Source: Ectocarpus siliculosus (Eukaryota > Sar > Phaeophyceae > Ectocarpales > Ectocarpaceae). Taken from it: 40,951 bases of DNA. Shown in pieces: positions 1-10,140 of this stretch. The stretch lies in assembly GCA_000310025.1 (NCBI GenBank), contig FN649741.1:1-40951 (forward strand), read 5' to 3'. Positions within the stretch are counted from its first letter, which is position 1; the number at the start of each line of letters is the position of its first letter. The notes beneath the pieces are model-generated. The model was not told where the DNA came from and did no database searches. It saw only the letters and a program-made list of their open reading frames with translations. Position numbers and translations under genes: made by a program.

Positions 1-2354
1 ACCTCGGATGGGGCTCCGTCTGCCCTGTTTTCCGCTAGATATCTCCCGAATGCCTCTGCAGCGTCTGACTTGTTTTTCAAGAAGTAGACGCGGTTCCACC
101 TCGTGCAGTCATCCCTTACAATGAGAGTGTACCACTTCCCCCCCAAGCTCTGCACCCTTGCCTTCCCACTCAAATCCACGAAAACTCTCTGCAGTTTCTT
201 AACTGCTCGGGTTGACGTCCTGTTGGGGATGGGCTTGGATAGCCCCTTTGCCGTCGAGCACCCCATGCACTCCCGGAGCTGGCCCACCAGCGTCACCCCT
301 TGCTGCTTCGCCGTGTTCTTCAGCAGCACCTCGTGGGAGTGGCCGTGCGCGCAGTGGAAGTCGTTGATGTCAACGGGGGTGCGGTTCGCTTTCGCGTTAC
401 CAGGAGCAATTATGGCACAGGCTAGTTCCCTACCCGACTCTATGCGGTGACCAGTCTGAACGAACAGGTCCCCCCATAGAGGGAAGTACACCGACTCCCC
501 CCCACCAACGAACACCTCCAACTCGTGCTCGTCTGCGGCTAAGCGGCCATTGGTTTGTTTCAAGAGGGCTGTGAGGGACACGAGGTTGTAGTTGAGCTCC
601 GGCACATGAGCGACCCGTTTCAACAACAGGTCTGTGGTCCCAACGCGAGAACCGATGGTCACCCTCACGTCGCCATACCCTACGATGGCGAAGGCTTGCT
701 TCCCTGCGGCGACACTCAAACGTCGATCGCACTCATGGTAGTTGTCGAACGCGTTAGCGCTCGGGAACATGTGGTTGGTTGCGCCGGTATCGGCCACAAA
801 CCTTTCCTGCCTGGCCTGCTCTACACCCCCTCGATCAACGACTCTGTTCCACTCGCCTGTGAAGTCGCGGACCACTAGCGCCTCCTCTGCCACGTCCAGT
901 GCGGTGGCGTCCAAGACCGGCAGCTCCACCGCGAGCACCGCCTGCTCGGACGAGAACGTGCTCTTGTCGTGTCCGTAGCCCAGGCACTTCTCGCATCGCA
1001 GGGGCTCGGGCTTGGTACAGGCGGCCGCCTGGTGACCCTTCTCTCCGCACCGGAAGCAGCGGCCGTGCATGCTACTTGCACCGCCGCCGCCGCCTCCGCC
1101 GCTGTTGCCACCACCACCGCCCCCACCGCCCTTGCTGCCACCCCCTTTCCCCTTCTGGCCGCCACCACCGCCGCCGCCACCCTTGTTGCGGCCGCCGCTG
1201 CTGCGGCCGGGCGCTCCACCCCTGCTGTTACCGTCGCTCGCGAGGAAAGCATGCTCCGCCTTGTGCTGGCCCTTCGGGGCCTTCCTCCCCTCCGGGAGGC
1301 TCGCGTGCACCGTGCTTACGATCCTGACGATCTCGCCCCTGTCCAGCTTTGTCGCCGTCTCCAACAGGAACTTCGCTTGTTGGTACTCGGGTGGAAGCGA
1401 GTCGACGAAGTGTGCGAGGACAAATGGTGTGTCAGCGTTGAGCCCCTTTTCGCGTAGGCGCATGTATATCTGCTCGAGCTTGCTTAGGTGCTCGATTGGA
1501 TTGCTGCTGCTGTGTGCCGGGATCGAGAAGCGGAACATCTCTTTCATCAGGGCTTGTTTGGATCCCTGCGACTCGGGGTCGTAAACTTTTTCAAGCTCCG
1601 TGAGGACCCCCTTCGCCGTCACACAACTACTGACGACCGCTTTGTCGGTTTCTTTCGCCACGGCGGTAGTGATGAAGTGGAACGCGGCGAGCCCACGTGC
1701 GACCTCGCTCCTAGTGTAGCGCAAGTCGTTGTAAAGTGTGGAGGTGGGCATGTTCGGGTCGCCCACGGGGGCATGTCTCTCAATACTCCCGATGAATTGA
1801 CCGTCTAGTTCCACGGTCTTAGCGGCCTGGATGAAAGCTTTTCGCCACGTGCTAAATCCGCTGCTGCGGCCCCCCTCAAGGCGAGGGGCCACCACGTTCA
1901 CTTTCTTCGAGTGATTGAAGCTATCGATGTAATCACCGTTACCACGAGTTGCGGGTATCTCACCTGGGGGGTTTAACCCCCTCGCTTCCCCGCGGTCAGC
2001 TCCTACGCCAGGCCCCACTCTCGCTGGAACCCCAGGACTCGCTCCCGGTATGTTGTCCCAGCGGCTTTCCCGCGGGTGATTTGGCCCATCACGGGCCGCT
2101 TCCCGGGAAAATGCCCCGCCGCCCTCTGACGGCAAGGACTCTCTCTGGCTTGGGACGGCAGCACCGCCGCCCCTACTGGCATCGCCCACCACGGCGTCGC
2201 CAGGCTCCTTCCTCTTAAGCTCCATTACTATGCTCATCAGCTGCGATAACTGGCCCTCCAGTCTCGCAATCGCCGGGTCCTCGGCGTGTTGCTGTTGCAT
2301 GGCTGAGGTCTCTTCCCCCAGCCCTTCGACCGAACCGCTGTCCGACACAGCCAT
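1..2354 (-). CDS. Ty1/Copia retrotransposon Gag-Pol, 3'-partial
   Basis: One frame stays open from the ATG at 2354 down to the window edge, at least 784 codons, so the polyprotein continues to the left. Visible parts in order: a Gag region; a Gly-rich linker; a CCHC zinc knuckle (C433, C436, H441, C446; CX2CX4HX4C) with a second, incomplete CX2CX4H motif from C454; an aspartic protease site D-T-G-A from D522; the His/Cys pre-integrase domain (H667, H670 and C696-x2-C699); and the start of the integrase core near D727. The order Gag-protease-integrase, with reverse transcriptase expected further on, is that of Ty1/Copia elements. Gag would package the RNA, protease would mature the polyprotein and integrase would insert the cDNA. 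No stop or frameshift is seen in this part, which suggests a fairly young copy. I could not identify the 5' LTR; the leader between 2355 and 2398 is very short and is followed by a duplicated pol fragment. The start is the first in-frame ATG. Sure of the family, unsure whether the element is complete. Confidence 0.93.
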   Translation of the reverse strand, partial: MAVSDSGSVEGLGEETSAMQQQHAEDPAIARLEGQLSQLMSIVMELKRKEPGDAVVGDASRGGGAAVPSQRESLPSEGGGAFSREAARDGPNHPRESRWDNIPGASPGVPARVGPGVGADRGEARGLNPPGEIPATRGNGDYIDSFNHSKKVNVVAPRLEGGRSSGFSTWRKAFIQAAKTVELDGQFIGSIERHAPVGDPNMPTSTLYNDLRYTRSEVARGLAAFHFITTAVAKETDKAVVSSCVTAKGVLTELEKVYDPESQGSKQALMKEMFRFSIPAHSSSNPIEHLSKLEQIYMRLREKGLNADTPFVLAHFVDSLPPEYQQAKFLLETATKLDRGEIVRIVSTVHASLPEGRKAPKGQHKAEHAFLASDGNSRGGAPGRSSGGRNKGGGGGGGGQKGKGGGSKGGGGGGGGNSGGGGGGGASSMHGRCFRCGEKGHQAAACTKPEPLRCEKCLGYGHDKSTFSSEQAVLAVELPVLDATALDVAEEALVVRDFTGEWNRVVDRGGVEQARQERFVADTGATNHMFPSANAFDNYHECDRRLSVAAGKQAFAIVGYGDVRVTIGSRVGTTDLLLKRVAHVPELNYNLVSLTALLKQTNGRLAADEHELEVFVGGGESVYFPLWGDLFVQTGHRIESGRELACAIIAPGNAKANRTPVDINDFHCAHGHSHEVLLKNTAKQQGVTLVGQLRECMGCSTAKGLSKPIPNRTSTRAVKKLQRVFVDLSGKARVQSLGGKWYTLIVRDDCTRWNRVYFLKNKSDAAEAFGRYLAENRADGAPSE
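363..513 (-). repeat. pol segment also present upstream of gag
   Basis: This stretch of about 150 bp lies inside the Copia pol frame, between protease and the His/Cys domain. It is repeated almost unchanged at 2399-2550 in the same orientation. Here it is a normal part of the coding frame. Confidence 0.88.
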
Positions 2355-2398
2355 CTCCCGATGCGGCTATCCCTCGAGGGACAAATATTCTAACCCCC

Positions 2399-2550
2399 GT
2401 TGACATCAGCGGGGGTGCGGTTCGCTTTCGCGTTACCAGGAGCAATTATGGCACAGGCTAGTTCCCTACCCGACTCTATGCGGTGACCAGTCTGAACGAA
2501 CAGGTCCCCCCATAGAGGGAAGTACACCGACTCCCCCCCCCCAACGAACA
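2399..2550 (-). repeat. displaced copy of a Copia pol segment
   Basis: This copy of 363-513 sits 45 bp upstream of the Copia gag ATG. It differs by only a few bases and keeps the pol reading frame within an ORF at 2390-2743 (minus) that otherwise shows no Copia similarity. The left junction is a short inverted repeat (CCCCCG about 10 nt before CGGGGG). It may come from template switching during reverse transcription, or from a second, truncated Copia insertion. Either way it displaces the LTR or leader expected at this place. Confidence 0.85.
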
Positions 2551-3099
2551 TGTACAGCAGGTCGTGTCGTACACTTGCTTTGCAGCGGCCTCGCGGCAGG
2601 TGCTCCAAGCCTTCGAAGTCTTGAACTCCTTTCCTTACTGATTTTGATTTTGATAAAAAAAGTCCCCCGCGGACTTCTTCCCAGACAGAGGAACTTCTCA
2701 AAAAGCAAAGGGCGTCGTCAGGAGGTAGCAGATATTCAACCAATCAGATCTCGATTTTGATTTTGATTTTTTCGATTTTGATTTTCGGCACTTCGTTAAT
2801 ATACGCCCTTACGGTTTCCATTTTTATTTTTTCTCCTTTTTTTCTCTTTGTTCTTTTTTTTTTTCTCTTTTTTTCTCTCTTTTTCTGTGCCAGATGGCCT
2901 TGTCTCTGCTTGCGTTGTGAAGTACCAAGATTGAACCAAGGGGGTGTACCTCTTTCTCTCCGGCCCATGATAGATAGTGACTGCTAGTCTCAGTTGATAC
3001 CTCGCGTAGCGCGAAGAGGGAGTGGAGGATCCCAGAATATCTGTCGTTGATTTCTATTGACTTGCGGACCCCTCGGAGCCAGTTTATTTGAGTGTACCT
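2551..3099. other. AT-rich low-complexity region, no gene
   Basis: Holds a GATTTT-type microsatellite (about 2640-2655 and 2751-2785) and a long T-rich tract (about 2815-2890). Short ORFs here are products of the low complexity. The piece near 3025-3060 shares a short motif with the sequence following the SINE-like repeat at 4226-4260. Confidence 0.6.
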
Positions 3100-3235
3100 T
3101 TTAAGGGTAAGTTAACCTGTGACCACGGGAATCGACCGCGTCGAGTGTTGGGATCAGTACGGACATACGAAGGTACTGGGTAGAGAGAGATCGGAACGGT
3201 TTTTAATGTGAAGACAACAACAACAACAACAGAGA
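3100..3235 (-). repeat. short SINE-like repeat, copy 1
   Basis: Member of a three-copy family (also 4105-4260 and 34995-35148). Read on the minus strand it starts with a GTT run, continues with a conserved core of about 115 bp and ends in an A-rich stretch. The core contains GGTCGATTCCCGTGGTCAC, which can fold like a tRNA T-arm but lacks one T of the canonical B box. No ORF is shared between copies. Confidence 0.7.
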
Positions 3236-3564
3236 CGACATGTCTACGGTACCGCGCTGTACAGTAGTACAGGGTACAAAGGGTCACTCAAGGGGTGTGC
3301 CGACGAAGAGTCGAGTTTCAGGGCTCGGTCGGCGGTGTTATACTGCAAACCACACCAGCAATACAGATGACAACTTTGTTTGAAGGGTAGACTACTAGTT
3401 CGCGAGCGCGCCGAACGGTGTCGGCATGCGATGGCAAGAGGAAAAACTTTAGAAAAGCATTTTACTGTATGTGTAGACCTTACCTGCTGCTGTATGAGAT
3501 CATGCACAGGGCGTTCACGCCCTCGCAGCAGCGGTACACGTTATCAATCCCATTTTGCCCTCAC
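3236..3564. other. no gene recognised
   Basis: This stretch lies downstream of the orphan exon 1 and should hold intron 1 and exon 2 if that copy were complete. The exon 2 start found in the other copies (CAG followed by ACGCGAAGG) is not present. Confidence 0.5.
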
Positions 3565-3662
3565 ATTTTCCACAGCGCTTGAAACGTTGGGCGGAACGCT
3601 GCTGCAGCAGCCCCCCCGCTGTTGGACAACCACTGCCTCGGGAGCGATTACGCTGGTTGGTT

Positions 3663-3697
<35 letters not shown>

Positions 3698-3729
3698 TGG
3701 AGCTGTTGGGGCTGCTGGGTCTCTACCAT
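3565..3729 (-). pseudogene. orphan exon 1 of the membrane-protein family, enlarged Gln tract
   Basis: This 165-nt exon matches exon 1 of the gene copies at 18063-18176, 33776-33889 and 40734-40847, which are all 114 nt. It starts at an ATG in strong context (ACCATGG), encodes a Gln-rich N-terminus followed by the family sequence PTSVIAPEAVV, and ends at a GTGAGG donor in the same place as its relatives. The extra 51 nt are mainly CAG/CAA codons, giving runs of Gln. An upstream in-frame ATG at 3741 could add four residues. The conserved upstream region is also present. Exons 2-4 are not found further along the minus strand, so this is either a fragment of a copy or a gene whose other exons have diverged beyond recognition. 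Confidence 0.65.
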
Positions 3730-4040
3730 GGTGGCTGGCAAGATACAGAGTGAGTTAGGGTGATGAAAGCGACAACGGTGCGGGGGGTAGAAAGTGGAGG
3801 TGGAGAGTGAAAGAAAGGTGGTGCACGGTCAACGCCTCGAGAGGCTCGTTACCCTTCTGTCTTGCGCAACAGCAGTCGAACATATTTTGCTGCTGCTTCG
3901 GAAGTCGGAAGCGGTCCTGGGCTACACCATCTACGTACCAAATCTACGAAGATTGTGGAGGCGGACCTTGACAAAACATAGCGTCACACCAGCGCGCCAG
4001 CGCGCCAGCGCGTAGGACACGTACCAAATCTACGAAAAAG
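3730..4040 (-). promoter_or_regulatory. upstream region shared with other family copies
   Basis: Weakly but clearly similar to 18177-18400 and 33890-34110. It keeps two copies of the TACCAAATCTAC motif (minus strand GTAGATTTGGTA), at about 3938 and 4022, which also lies 180-230 bp upstream of the ATG in the intact copies. No TATA box is obvious. Confidence 0.4.
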
Positions 4041-4104
4041 CGGCCCGACCGATGTTTACTCCGCATATATACTGCTGACCTGCTGCAGCAGATAAGTTAT
4101 TATT

Positions 4105-4260
4105 GGTGTCTTCACACCTTCAAAACCGTCCCGATCTCTCTACCCAGCATTACACCTTCAGGTGTCCGTACTGATCAACGTACAGCAGTCGCACTTGACG
4201 CGGGTCGATTCCCGTGGTCACAAGTTGCGACGGATTCTGGGATCTATCTCGGATTTTATG
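4105..4260 (+). repeat. short SINE-like repeat, copy 2
   Basis: Same core as 3100-3235 and 34995-35148, with a roughly 12-bp insertion after GTACTGATC and without the full GTT run. It is the most diverged of the three. The following GACGGATTCTGGGATC resembles sequence beyond copy 1 (about 3025-3045), so the repeated unit may be longer than the core. Confidence 0.65.
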
Positions 4261-4634
4261 TTGTTTACGGTGACCACCTGGTACTACGGTTCACCGAGCA
4301 GCATACAGCAATATCTCCCCTGTCGCTAACAGGATCGACAAGACAGTTAGGTGGCCATCTCATATCTGACTGTATGCTATGTTGGGGATGTGTAGGGGAG
4401 TATGTTGGGAAAAATGATTGTTGTGGGCGGGAGGTACCCATGGTTGAGAGTCCACAACAGCACCCTACTTATACAATGTGTGTGGGCAAATTAAATTTTC
4501 CGGATATTATTGTTGACGGGGCACTTGGATGGTAATAATTGATGATCGGCGTGTATTGCCAGATTGCTGCATACGCGCTCCTGTTTTGTGACGCGTGATG
4601 CATCGTGAAGATAAGTATAGAGCTGTTTCTGTTG
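4261..4634. other. no gene recognised
   Basis: Unique-looking sequence of mixed composition. ORFs are short and show nothing I recognise. Confidence 0.5.
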
Positions 4635-5369
4635 TTACAGCAATACGCCGCACGCACGGGTTCCGTCTCCTCGTCGGTAACGTGTGGTTGTGATGACAAC
4701 GATGCGTGGTGTTTGGCGTGAAAGAATCCGCGGAGAGGCTGAGGGTGGGTGTGGTAGCGGTCCTCTCGTTGAGCATGTGTTCGACGCATGCGTTATAAAC
4801 GGGAATGTTCCTTGACCCGCGAGCGGGCAATCGTGACCCAGACCCAGACGCCAGTGCGTGCTGTATAGGAGGATTTGGAGAAGGGATTCAGTCGGCCCTT
4901 CCCCGGATCGACTATGAATCGAAATGTGTAATGGCTCAGATCTCGTAGATAATCGTTTGCGACCGAAGATAGACCAGTGGTTTGGTGAAACAGCGTTACT
5001 ATTACCATTCATACCACAAGACAACCCAACATCGCCAACGCAAGACGGACTCCCATTGGCCAAGCTCCCCGAAGGCCAAACGGTCATCGAACATAGTCTT
5101 GTTCCAATTACATAGTTCACCAATAGACTCCCGCCACGATATACCGCAAGAAACATTACAGACAGCAAAGACAGACGGAGGATAGTCCTACGGAGATACA
5201 AGTGGCTTCGATGGCGCCTTGCCCGTGGTCTTATCATACCGACTATACTGTACCTACTGGTAAATGTGGCTCTCGCACGTTTGTAATGCTTGGGATGGAT
5301 TTTCTTTTCGTTTCGGACGGTGCGAGAGTGATTGTTTACCAACAGCAACCTTTCAAAGACTGCCAACAA
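4635..5369 (-). CDS. hypothetical ORF, 244 codons
   Basis: The longest open frame outside the mobile elements and their immediate remains. Its middle (about residues 60-85) holds one hydrophobic stretch, TILRLSLLSVMFLAV, that could be a membrane anchor after a basic segment, as in type II membrane proteins. I recognise no domain. Length alone makes a chance ORF unlikely at this base composition, but there is no homologous copy in the window to test conservation. Shorter ORFs on the other strand (4924-5115, 5202-5510) overlap it and cannot be excluded. Treat as a candidate only. Confidence 0.22.
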   Translation of the reverse strand: MLAVFERLLLVNNHSRTVRNEKKIHPKHYKRARATFTSRYSIVGMIRPRARRHRSHLYLRRTILRLSLLSVMFLAVYRGGSLLVNYVIGTRLCSMTVWPSGSLANGSPSCVGDVGLSCGMNGNSNAVSPNHWSIFGRKRLSTRSEPLHISIHSRSGEGPTESLLQILLYSTHWRLGLGHDCPLAGQGTFPFITHASNTCSTRGPLPHPPSASPRILSRQTPRIVVITTTRYRRGDGTRACGVLL

Positions 5370-6678
5370 CGAATTGAAAACACTTCATTAGAGCCATACT
5401 CAAATATACCCAAGGGCCGAACTCAAGCTCTATCTAGGGACCATGAAATGAATGAAATTGTACCCTCAAGGCCGCTGACCTACCTTAGGACAAGGCCATC
5501 CACACTCTGAGTAGCTGGTCGATGGAAAACATGAACTATGCCGTTGGAAACGGCATCGTCTACGAAGTTGGGACGAGGGACGACCCTGACCGGCCCGGCC
5601 CGTCTCTCCCAGCGTGTCTATAGAAGAAGTGCATTCTCTGATATAGAATTTACACCCGTTGGGCCTTTTGGCGGTGCACGCTAAGTTGGTTGCCGCGCAA
5701 GTTATAGACAAATGTACATCTACCAACACTGCGAGGTATATTTAAACACAACGATAGAGTCTGTTTTACCAACACTTTTCGATATATCTAAATTCGTGTT
5801 CGTGTTGTCGACGTGCTCAAGAACTCATGACCGGACAGAGCGAACGGCGTGTGCTGAACAACCCTCCACTTTTAAACAACCAAAAATATCTGCAAGGTCA
5901 GGCCTAGAGCTTCGCGGCCCTGCATATCGCGTATTCCACAGCAGTATTCTAGTACCTCCTCCAACGCGGGGAAGACGTTAACAAGACCACGTTGAAGAAG
6001 GACGACCAACTTCAGGGGTGAGAGGGTGCCTCATATATACCTCGCTTCCCATCGAACACATCAGGTCGGTGAGCTACGGGCGAGCCGGAATGTCCTAATG
6101 TGCAGCACCGCGTGTCTTTCCTCGCGCCACGCACCGGTATTTGCGCATGATTCCCGAGTACGTCCTTGGAGGTCGTACGGGAGACTGTATCATGCTGTGT
6201 ACACTACCGGAAGACTGAGTATGATTTTAGTCCTAGGGCATGCATCATCCAGACCCGTGAACTGCGCCGCCGGTTGAAGCAGCGTAGGCTAGGAAACCTG
6301 CTCGGCGGGACGTGCGGGGGGGGGCATGCCGAGGGATTGCAGGCCAAGAATACTCAAAGAAATGCCTTCTTACCAGCACAGACGTCGGAGTATTTTTAGT
6401 GATTTGTCGAGGAATAGAGTTGAGAGTTATCTTGCTTGAGTGTCAAAAGGAGGGCGTTTAGGATCAGAGCGGAGCAGTTGTCATGGTTTAAACAAAGCTA
6501 GTAAATGTTCGCGTTTCCGGCTTTCTAATACACCAGGTACCCCGATCACGTATGGTTATCCTTAGCAACCAGAGGTTCGTAGCATTCCAAATATCCCGCT
6601 CACCGCCCCCAGAGACAAGGGTATTCTCCAGTGGTCAATCTCACCTCGCCTGCAGACTACCAACTGCCACCGAGTGTT
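5370..6678. other. downstream flank of gene copy 1, duplicated non-coding
   Basis: From about 5470 the sequence parallels 14450-15700 and 30130-31160, the regions downstream of copies 2 and 3. Shared blocks include TAGGACAAGG, the GTTGGGCC block near 5660 and the long block at 5940-6330. No open frame is kept across the three versions, so I read it as duplicated flank. Confidence 0.55.
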
Positions 6679-8197
6679 CTAGAGCAGTGACTCGCGCAAG
6701 GCACCGCTCTGTTCCCAGTTACCAACAGCCTTGAAGGCGAACACCAAGCCCACGAGGAAGGCGAGGGCCCCGAGGACAGGAGGGGTGACAAGTAGAACTG
6801 CTATATCGGCAGGTGTCGGCCCCATGTCGTCATCGTCGATCGTGACCAAGAATATCCTGACGGCAATTAAAGGCGTTCGGTAGCAGCGGCCGGAGAAGGG
6901 GGTGGCGGTGGAAGGGTGTGGGGCTGGGCGTTCGTGTCGCGACTGTCGGTTTCGAAGGAAATTGTAACGGTTTCGAACGGAGGAGCAACGTCCTCGCCCG
7001 TGATGCTGCTACACATACCTCCAATGACCCTAGTATACTATCGAGGCCCGTGTACCGTTTTCCGGCCGCAACCCGGCCAAACAATCACCAGCGAGCACGA
7101 CATCGAAAGGGTCGGCCTTGACGCGAAACAGATCATCATCACCAGTGATAGTGGCAGGTTGTTCTGCAACCTCTTTCAGTGTTGGCAAGAATACGTGTCC
7201 ACAACTCGAGGGTGGCATCGAAACATTATTTGGAGCTTTCACGGAATGCCTTCACATGCGGTGCATTGCGGCGCGATGCGTGAAGGTTTGAGACGGTTCC
7301 TGAAGCTCAGGGACGAGAAGAAACGACCGGGAGATGGGGCGCCCGGGAATAAGTGCCGGATTCAAAAATCTCAGCGACAACCCAACAATGCAACCTTAGT
7401 GACGTCAGTTACCATTGTCGACCAGTGCGAGTTACTGGTGGGAGTGGGAGTACCAACGGCGGTATTGGGGGAAAGACCGAGCACATCTGACCCACCGTTC
7501 GCACAATGCTTGGTAGACCATCTGATTCTTTGTAGTCTTCAGCAACACGCGACTGCTACCTTGAGGAAGTCAGAACAAGCCTAGTGTTCGACACGAATGT
7601 AGTATGAAACTGATATCATGCACTCACAATACGCCTGCGGCGCCAGCGTCGGAGATGAAGCTCAGAATGTACAGAACGCCAGCCGTCGTGTAAGTGCGTT
7701 TGGTAAACGAACAGAGAACGATGCTGCCCATGACAATGCCGATGATGTTCCCGACGTCCTGGACTGCCACAAACAATCGCGGAGAATCATGAGGGCGTGG
7801 GGCGGGGGAACGTTGAGCAACCGGTTTGGCCGTGAGTCCAACAATCAGGTGTACGTTGTCTCATGAAAGCCCAGAGCACACGAACACAATATTAAGACTT
7901 TGCAGCAGTTTTACTCGAAGCAGCGCAACTCTCTGTCTCCTTAAACTCAACAACTTCTTTGACACGTTTACGCCTTCTAAAACGTGGCTCGGTTGGCTGC
8001 AATCAAACTTGAGATAGCACTTATCGGGCAAAAGGAGACCTGTGGCGCTGTGAGAGAACGTCTAAAGCAACAAACACCGCAGTAAGAGAGCCTCGATATA
8101 CACAAGCAATTCAACGGAAAGAGGCGGGGAACTCACGCGGCCACGCGTAGAGAGTGATTATGTGGATGATGAGGATGATGATAGCGACCCTTCGCGT
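6679..8197 (-). pseudogene. membrane-protein family copy 1, exons 2-4, no exon 1
   Basis: Three exons on the minus strand match copies 2 and 3 in size, splice signals and phase: exon 2 at 8137-8197 (61 nt; CAG acceptor, GTGAGT donor), exon 3 at 7628-7763 (136 nt; GTGAGT donor) and exon 4 at 6679-6856 (178 nt, ending in TAG). All three are open. Exon 2 supplies the first membrane helix, exon 3 the second and third hydrophobic stretches (residue pattern GIVMGSIVLCSF, then AGVLYILSFI), and exon 4 a long hydrophobic segment ending in FAFKAVGNWEQSGAL. No Gln-rich exon 1 or conserved promoter is found to the right before unrelated sequence begins near 8400. The copy is therefore probably 5'-truncated, unless it uses a different first exon. 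Intron sequences are also similar to those of the other copies. Confidence 0.68.
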
Positions 8198-8884
8198 CTG
8201 GTGGTGTGCAGAATGACAGTGGAATGACACAATACAGGGGGGAACGGGGGTTAAGCATCGAAGAGCTGATGTCGCGACAAGCACCCATACTGACCGATGT
8301 CCTTCGTTGAAAATCGAGGGTATGTGTATGCCAGGAATTAGCTCCGAGAAAGAGATTAGGCAGGATGTTGTTGCGTGAAATTAATCCGTCCTGTGTCGAA
8401 AAGATACAGAAAAAGGTCACAACAATTCAAGCGGCCAGGGGGGACAAAAGGACGATTACGACTACGTAAGACTTTGACATCTGAGCCCCCCCCCCCCCCT
8501 CCCCTCCCTGCCAAGGCCGCGCCTCCTCCCGCTCATAAATCGCGCCGGGGTCATCGGCGCATAATTTGTTGGACACCACACACCACACACCCCTGATCCC
8601 CTTGCTTGGACCGTGCGGTCGGCGCTCAAACGCGCCCCGCCCTGGTTCTCTCCCGGGGCCGCTTTCCCGAACCAACAAGGCCTCCATCATGGGAGAATAA
8701 ACGAGATGCTGAGCGGGAGCACACATACGCAGGAGCGCGGTGCCAACGAAGGAGAGCCATAGCGCCGTGCTGTTGGTTGAACGCCGACGTAGTACCGGTT
8801 CGGTGGTGTCTCTGCACATTGATTTTTGGCGCGTTCTTTATCCCACGGCCTTGAAGCTTCGAGCTTGCATGCTTCTACGCACAT
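8198..8884. other. no gene recognised
   Basis: Up to about 8240 this is the flank of copy 1. The rest is unrelated sequence with a C run at 8486-8499 and short ORFs on both strands that mirror each other. Nothing recognised. Confidence 0.5.
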
Positions 8885-9525
8885 CACCCTCGCGTTCCGC
8901 GTCTTTTATGAGATATCGCACAAAGTCAAAACCAGAAATCCTCGACATTGGGAAGGGGGAACACTCCCGGCGGATCGTCGAGTCAACCCGCCCAGTGTGC
9001 TTCTGCCTCTCCTCCTCCCGCTGCTACTGCTGCGGCTGCTGCTGCTCCCTTTCCTAAGTTTCGTGCTGGGGGCTTTGCCTCCTCTGATGGTGTACCCTCC
9101 CGCGTACCCCCCGCCTCATCTTCAAAGCGCACCTCATTGGAGCACAAGTCAGTCCTCCCTCTACATCAGATAACGGAGGAGGAGCAGCTTGCGCTTTTCA
9201 AGGCCAAGGCCAAGGACACGATGTTCCGTGAGACCTTGCAAAGTGCAAGCTTCTCCCCCGCTCCGGTGTAGGGAGGGAATGACTTGCGCCCCGTGGTGGT
9301 GCGCTTTGAGGGTGTGGCGGGGTCTCATTTGGAGGATGCGCCACCGGAGGAGGCACCGCCCCTGGCTCGACCCGGAGGAGACGCAACAGCGGCAACAGCA
9401 ACAGCGGGAGGCGTAGAGGCAGAAGAACCTTGGGCGGGTTGGTTCAACGATCTTCCGGGACTTTTCTTTTTTCACATTGTCGAGGTCAGCGGCTTGGAAA
9501 TTTGTGCAATATCTCGTAAAGGGTA
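8885..9525. repeat. tail-to-tail inverted duplication, arms about 310 bp
   Basis: The left arm (about 8885-9205) and right arm (about 9215-9525) are diverged reverse complements, meeting near 9210. Both carry the blocks GTCGAGTCAACCCGCCCA / GTTGAACCAACCCGCCCA, CTTCTGCCTCT and TCAAAGCGCACC. One frame of each arm gives a similar Ala/Pro/Ser-rich peptide (PAQxxSASxPPA, later SSK and KRT), so an old coding segment may be the source. The right arm is broken by a stop. Confidence 0.75.
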
Positions 9526-9872
9526 CGAGACACGGTGTGATGTATGTCCATAACATTAACTTTTCTGTTGCTTCGGCACACCTTTGTCTGCCGAAAAGGG
9601 GCATTTCTCAGCTCGACATCTATTTAGAGTCATGGGCACTGACTCAATTTCCAGGGGATGCGTTCCGCACGAAAAACCCTGGTTGGAACCCACAATATTG
9701 CCTCGCAGTTTGCGGATTCCCATGAGGCGAATAGGCATGGGAATGTGTGAGCCTGTGCCAATTACTGTGAGAATCAACAATCAGACACCTTGGTTGACTG
9801 TATCATTATAATGAGCCGCGGAGCGCGAAGTGCAATCTCCGTTCATCCCTAGGAGGGAAAAAAAGACTGTAT
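9526..9872. other. no gene recognised
   Basis: Short ORFs on both strands only. Contains GGCATGGGAATGTG and nearby imperfect repeats but nothing I can name. Confidence 0.45.
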
Positions 9873-10140
9873 TCATCGGGCTCCTCCAACCAACGCGATG
9901 TAGGGGCCCTCTGCTATTTCCTCACACACAGTCTCGTTCCCTCCTCTCTCTTCACTCCGCCGGGAACCGTCTTCAACACCCCACTTCACCACCCCCCTGC
10001 TTGTAGTGTATGGGCCTATCATAAAAATCAACACGACGTCGAGTCCTGCCTGCATCTCCAGCTGGCGGTGCTGCTGATGCAACACCGTGAGCCTTGAACA
10101 AAGTGCATGTTCGGCGACCATTTTTCAAGTGCTGTTGAGG
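9873..10140 (-). pseudogene. fragment related to Helitron-associated repeat
   Basis: About 9920-10110 parallels 34240-34800 on the same strand: the block TCCCTCCTCTCTCTT, the CTTCAACACCCC block and GACGTCGAGTCCTGCC all recur there. Both minus frames give GVEDG followed by ERGG and ET. In the 34-kb copy this precedes recognisable Helitron N-terminal sequence, so I place this piece with the same element. No intact frame. Confidence 0.4.

Noticed and set aside
1069-1584. Plus-strand ORF rich in Pro, beginning in a poly-Pro run
   Set aside because: It is the antisense of the Gly-rich linker of the Copia Gag, whose minus-strand frame is open over the whole region and carries the zinc knuckle.
3664-3705. 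Ala, Cys or Leu-rich ORFs around the CTG run
   Set aside because: Other frames of the Gln-coding CAG tract of the orphan exon 1.
6916-7584. 222-codon plus-strand ORF
   Set aside because: It lies antisense to intron 3 of gene copy 1 and is not open in the matching parts of copies 2 and 3.
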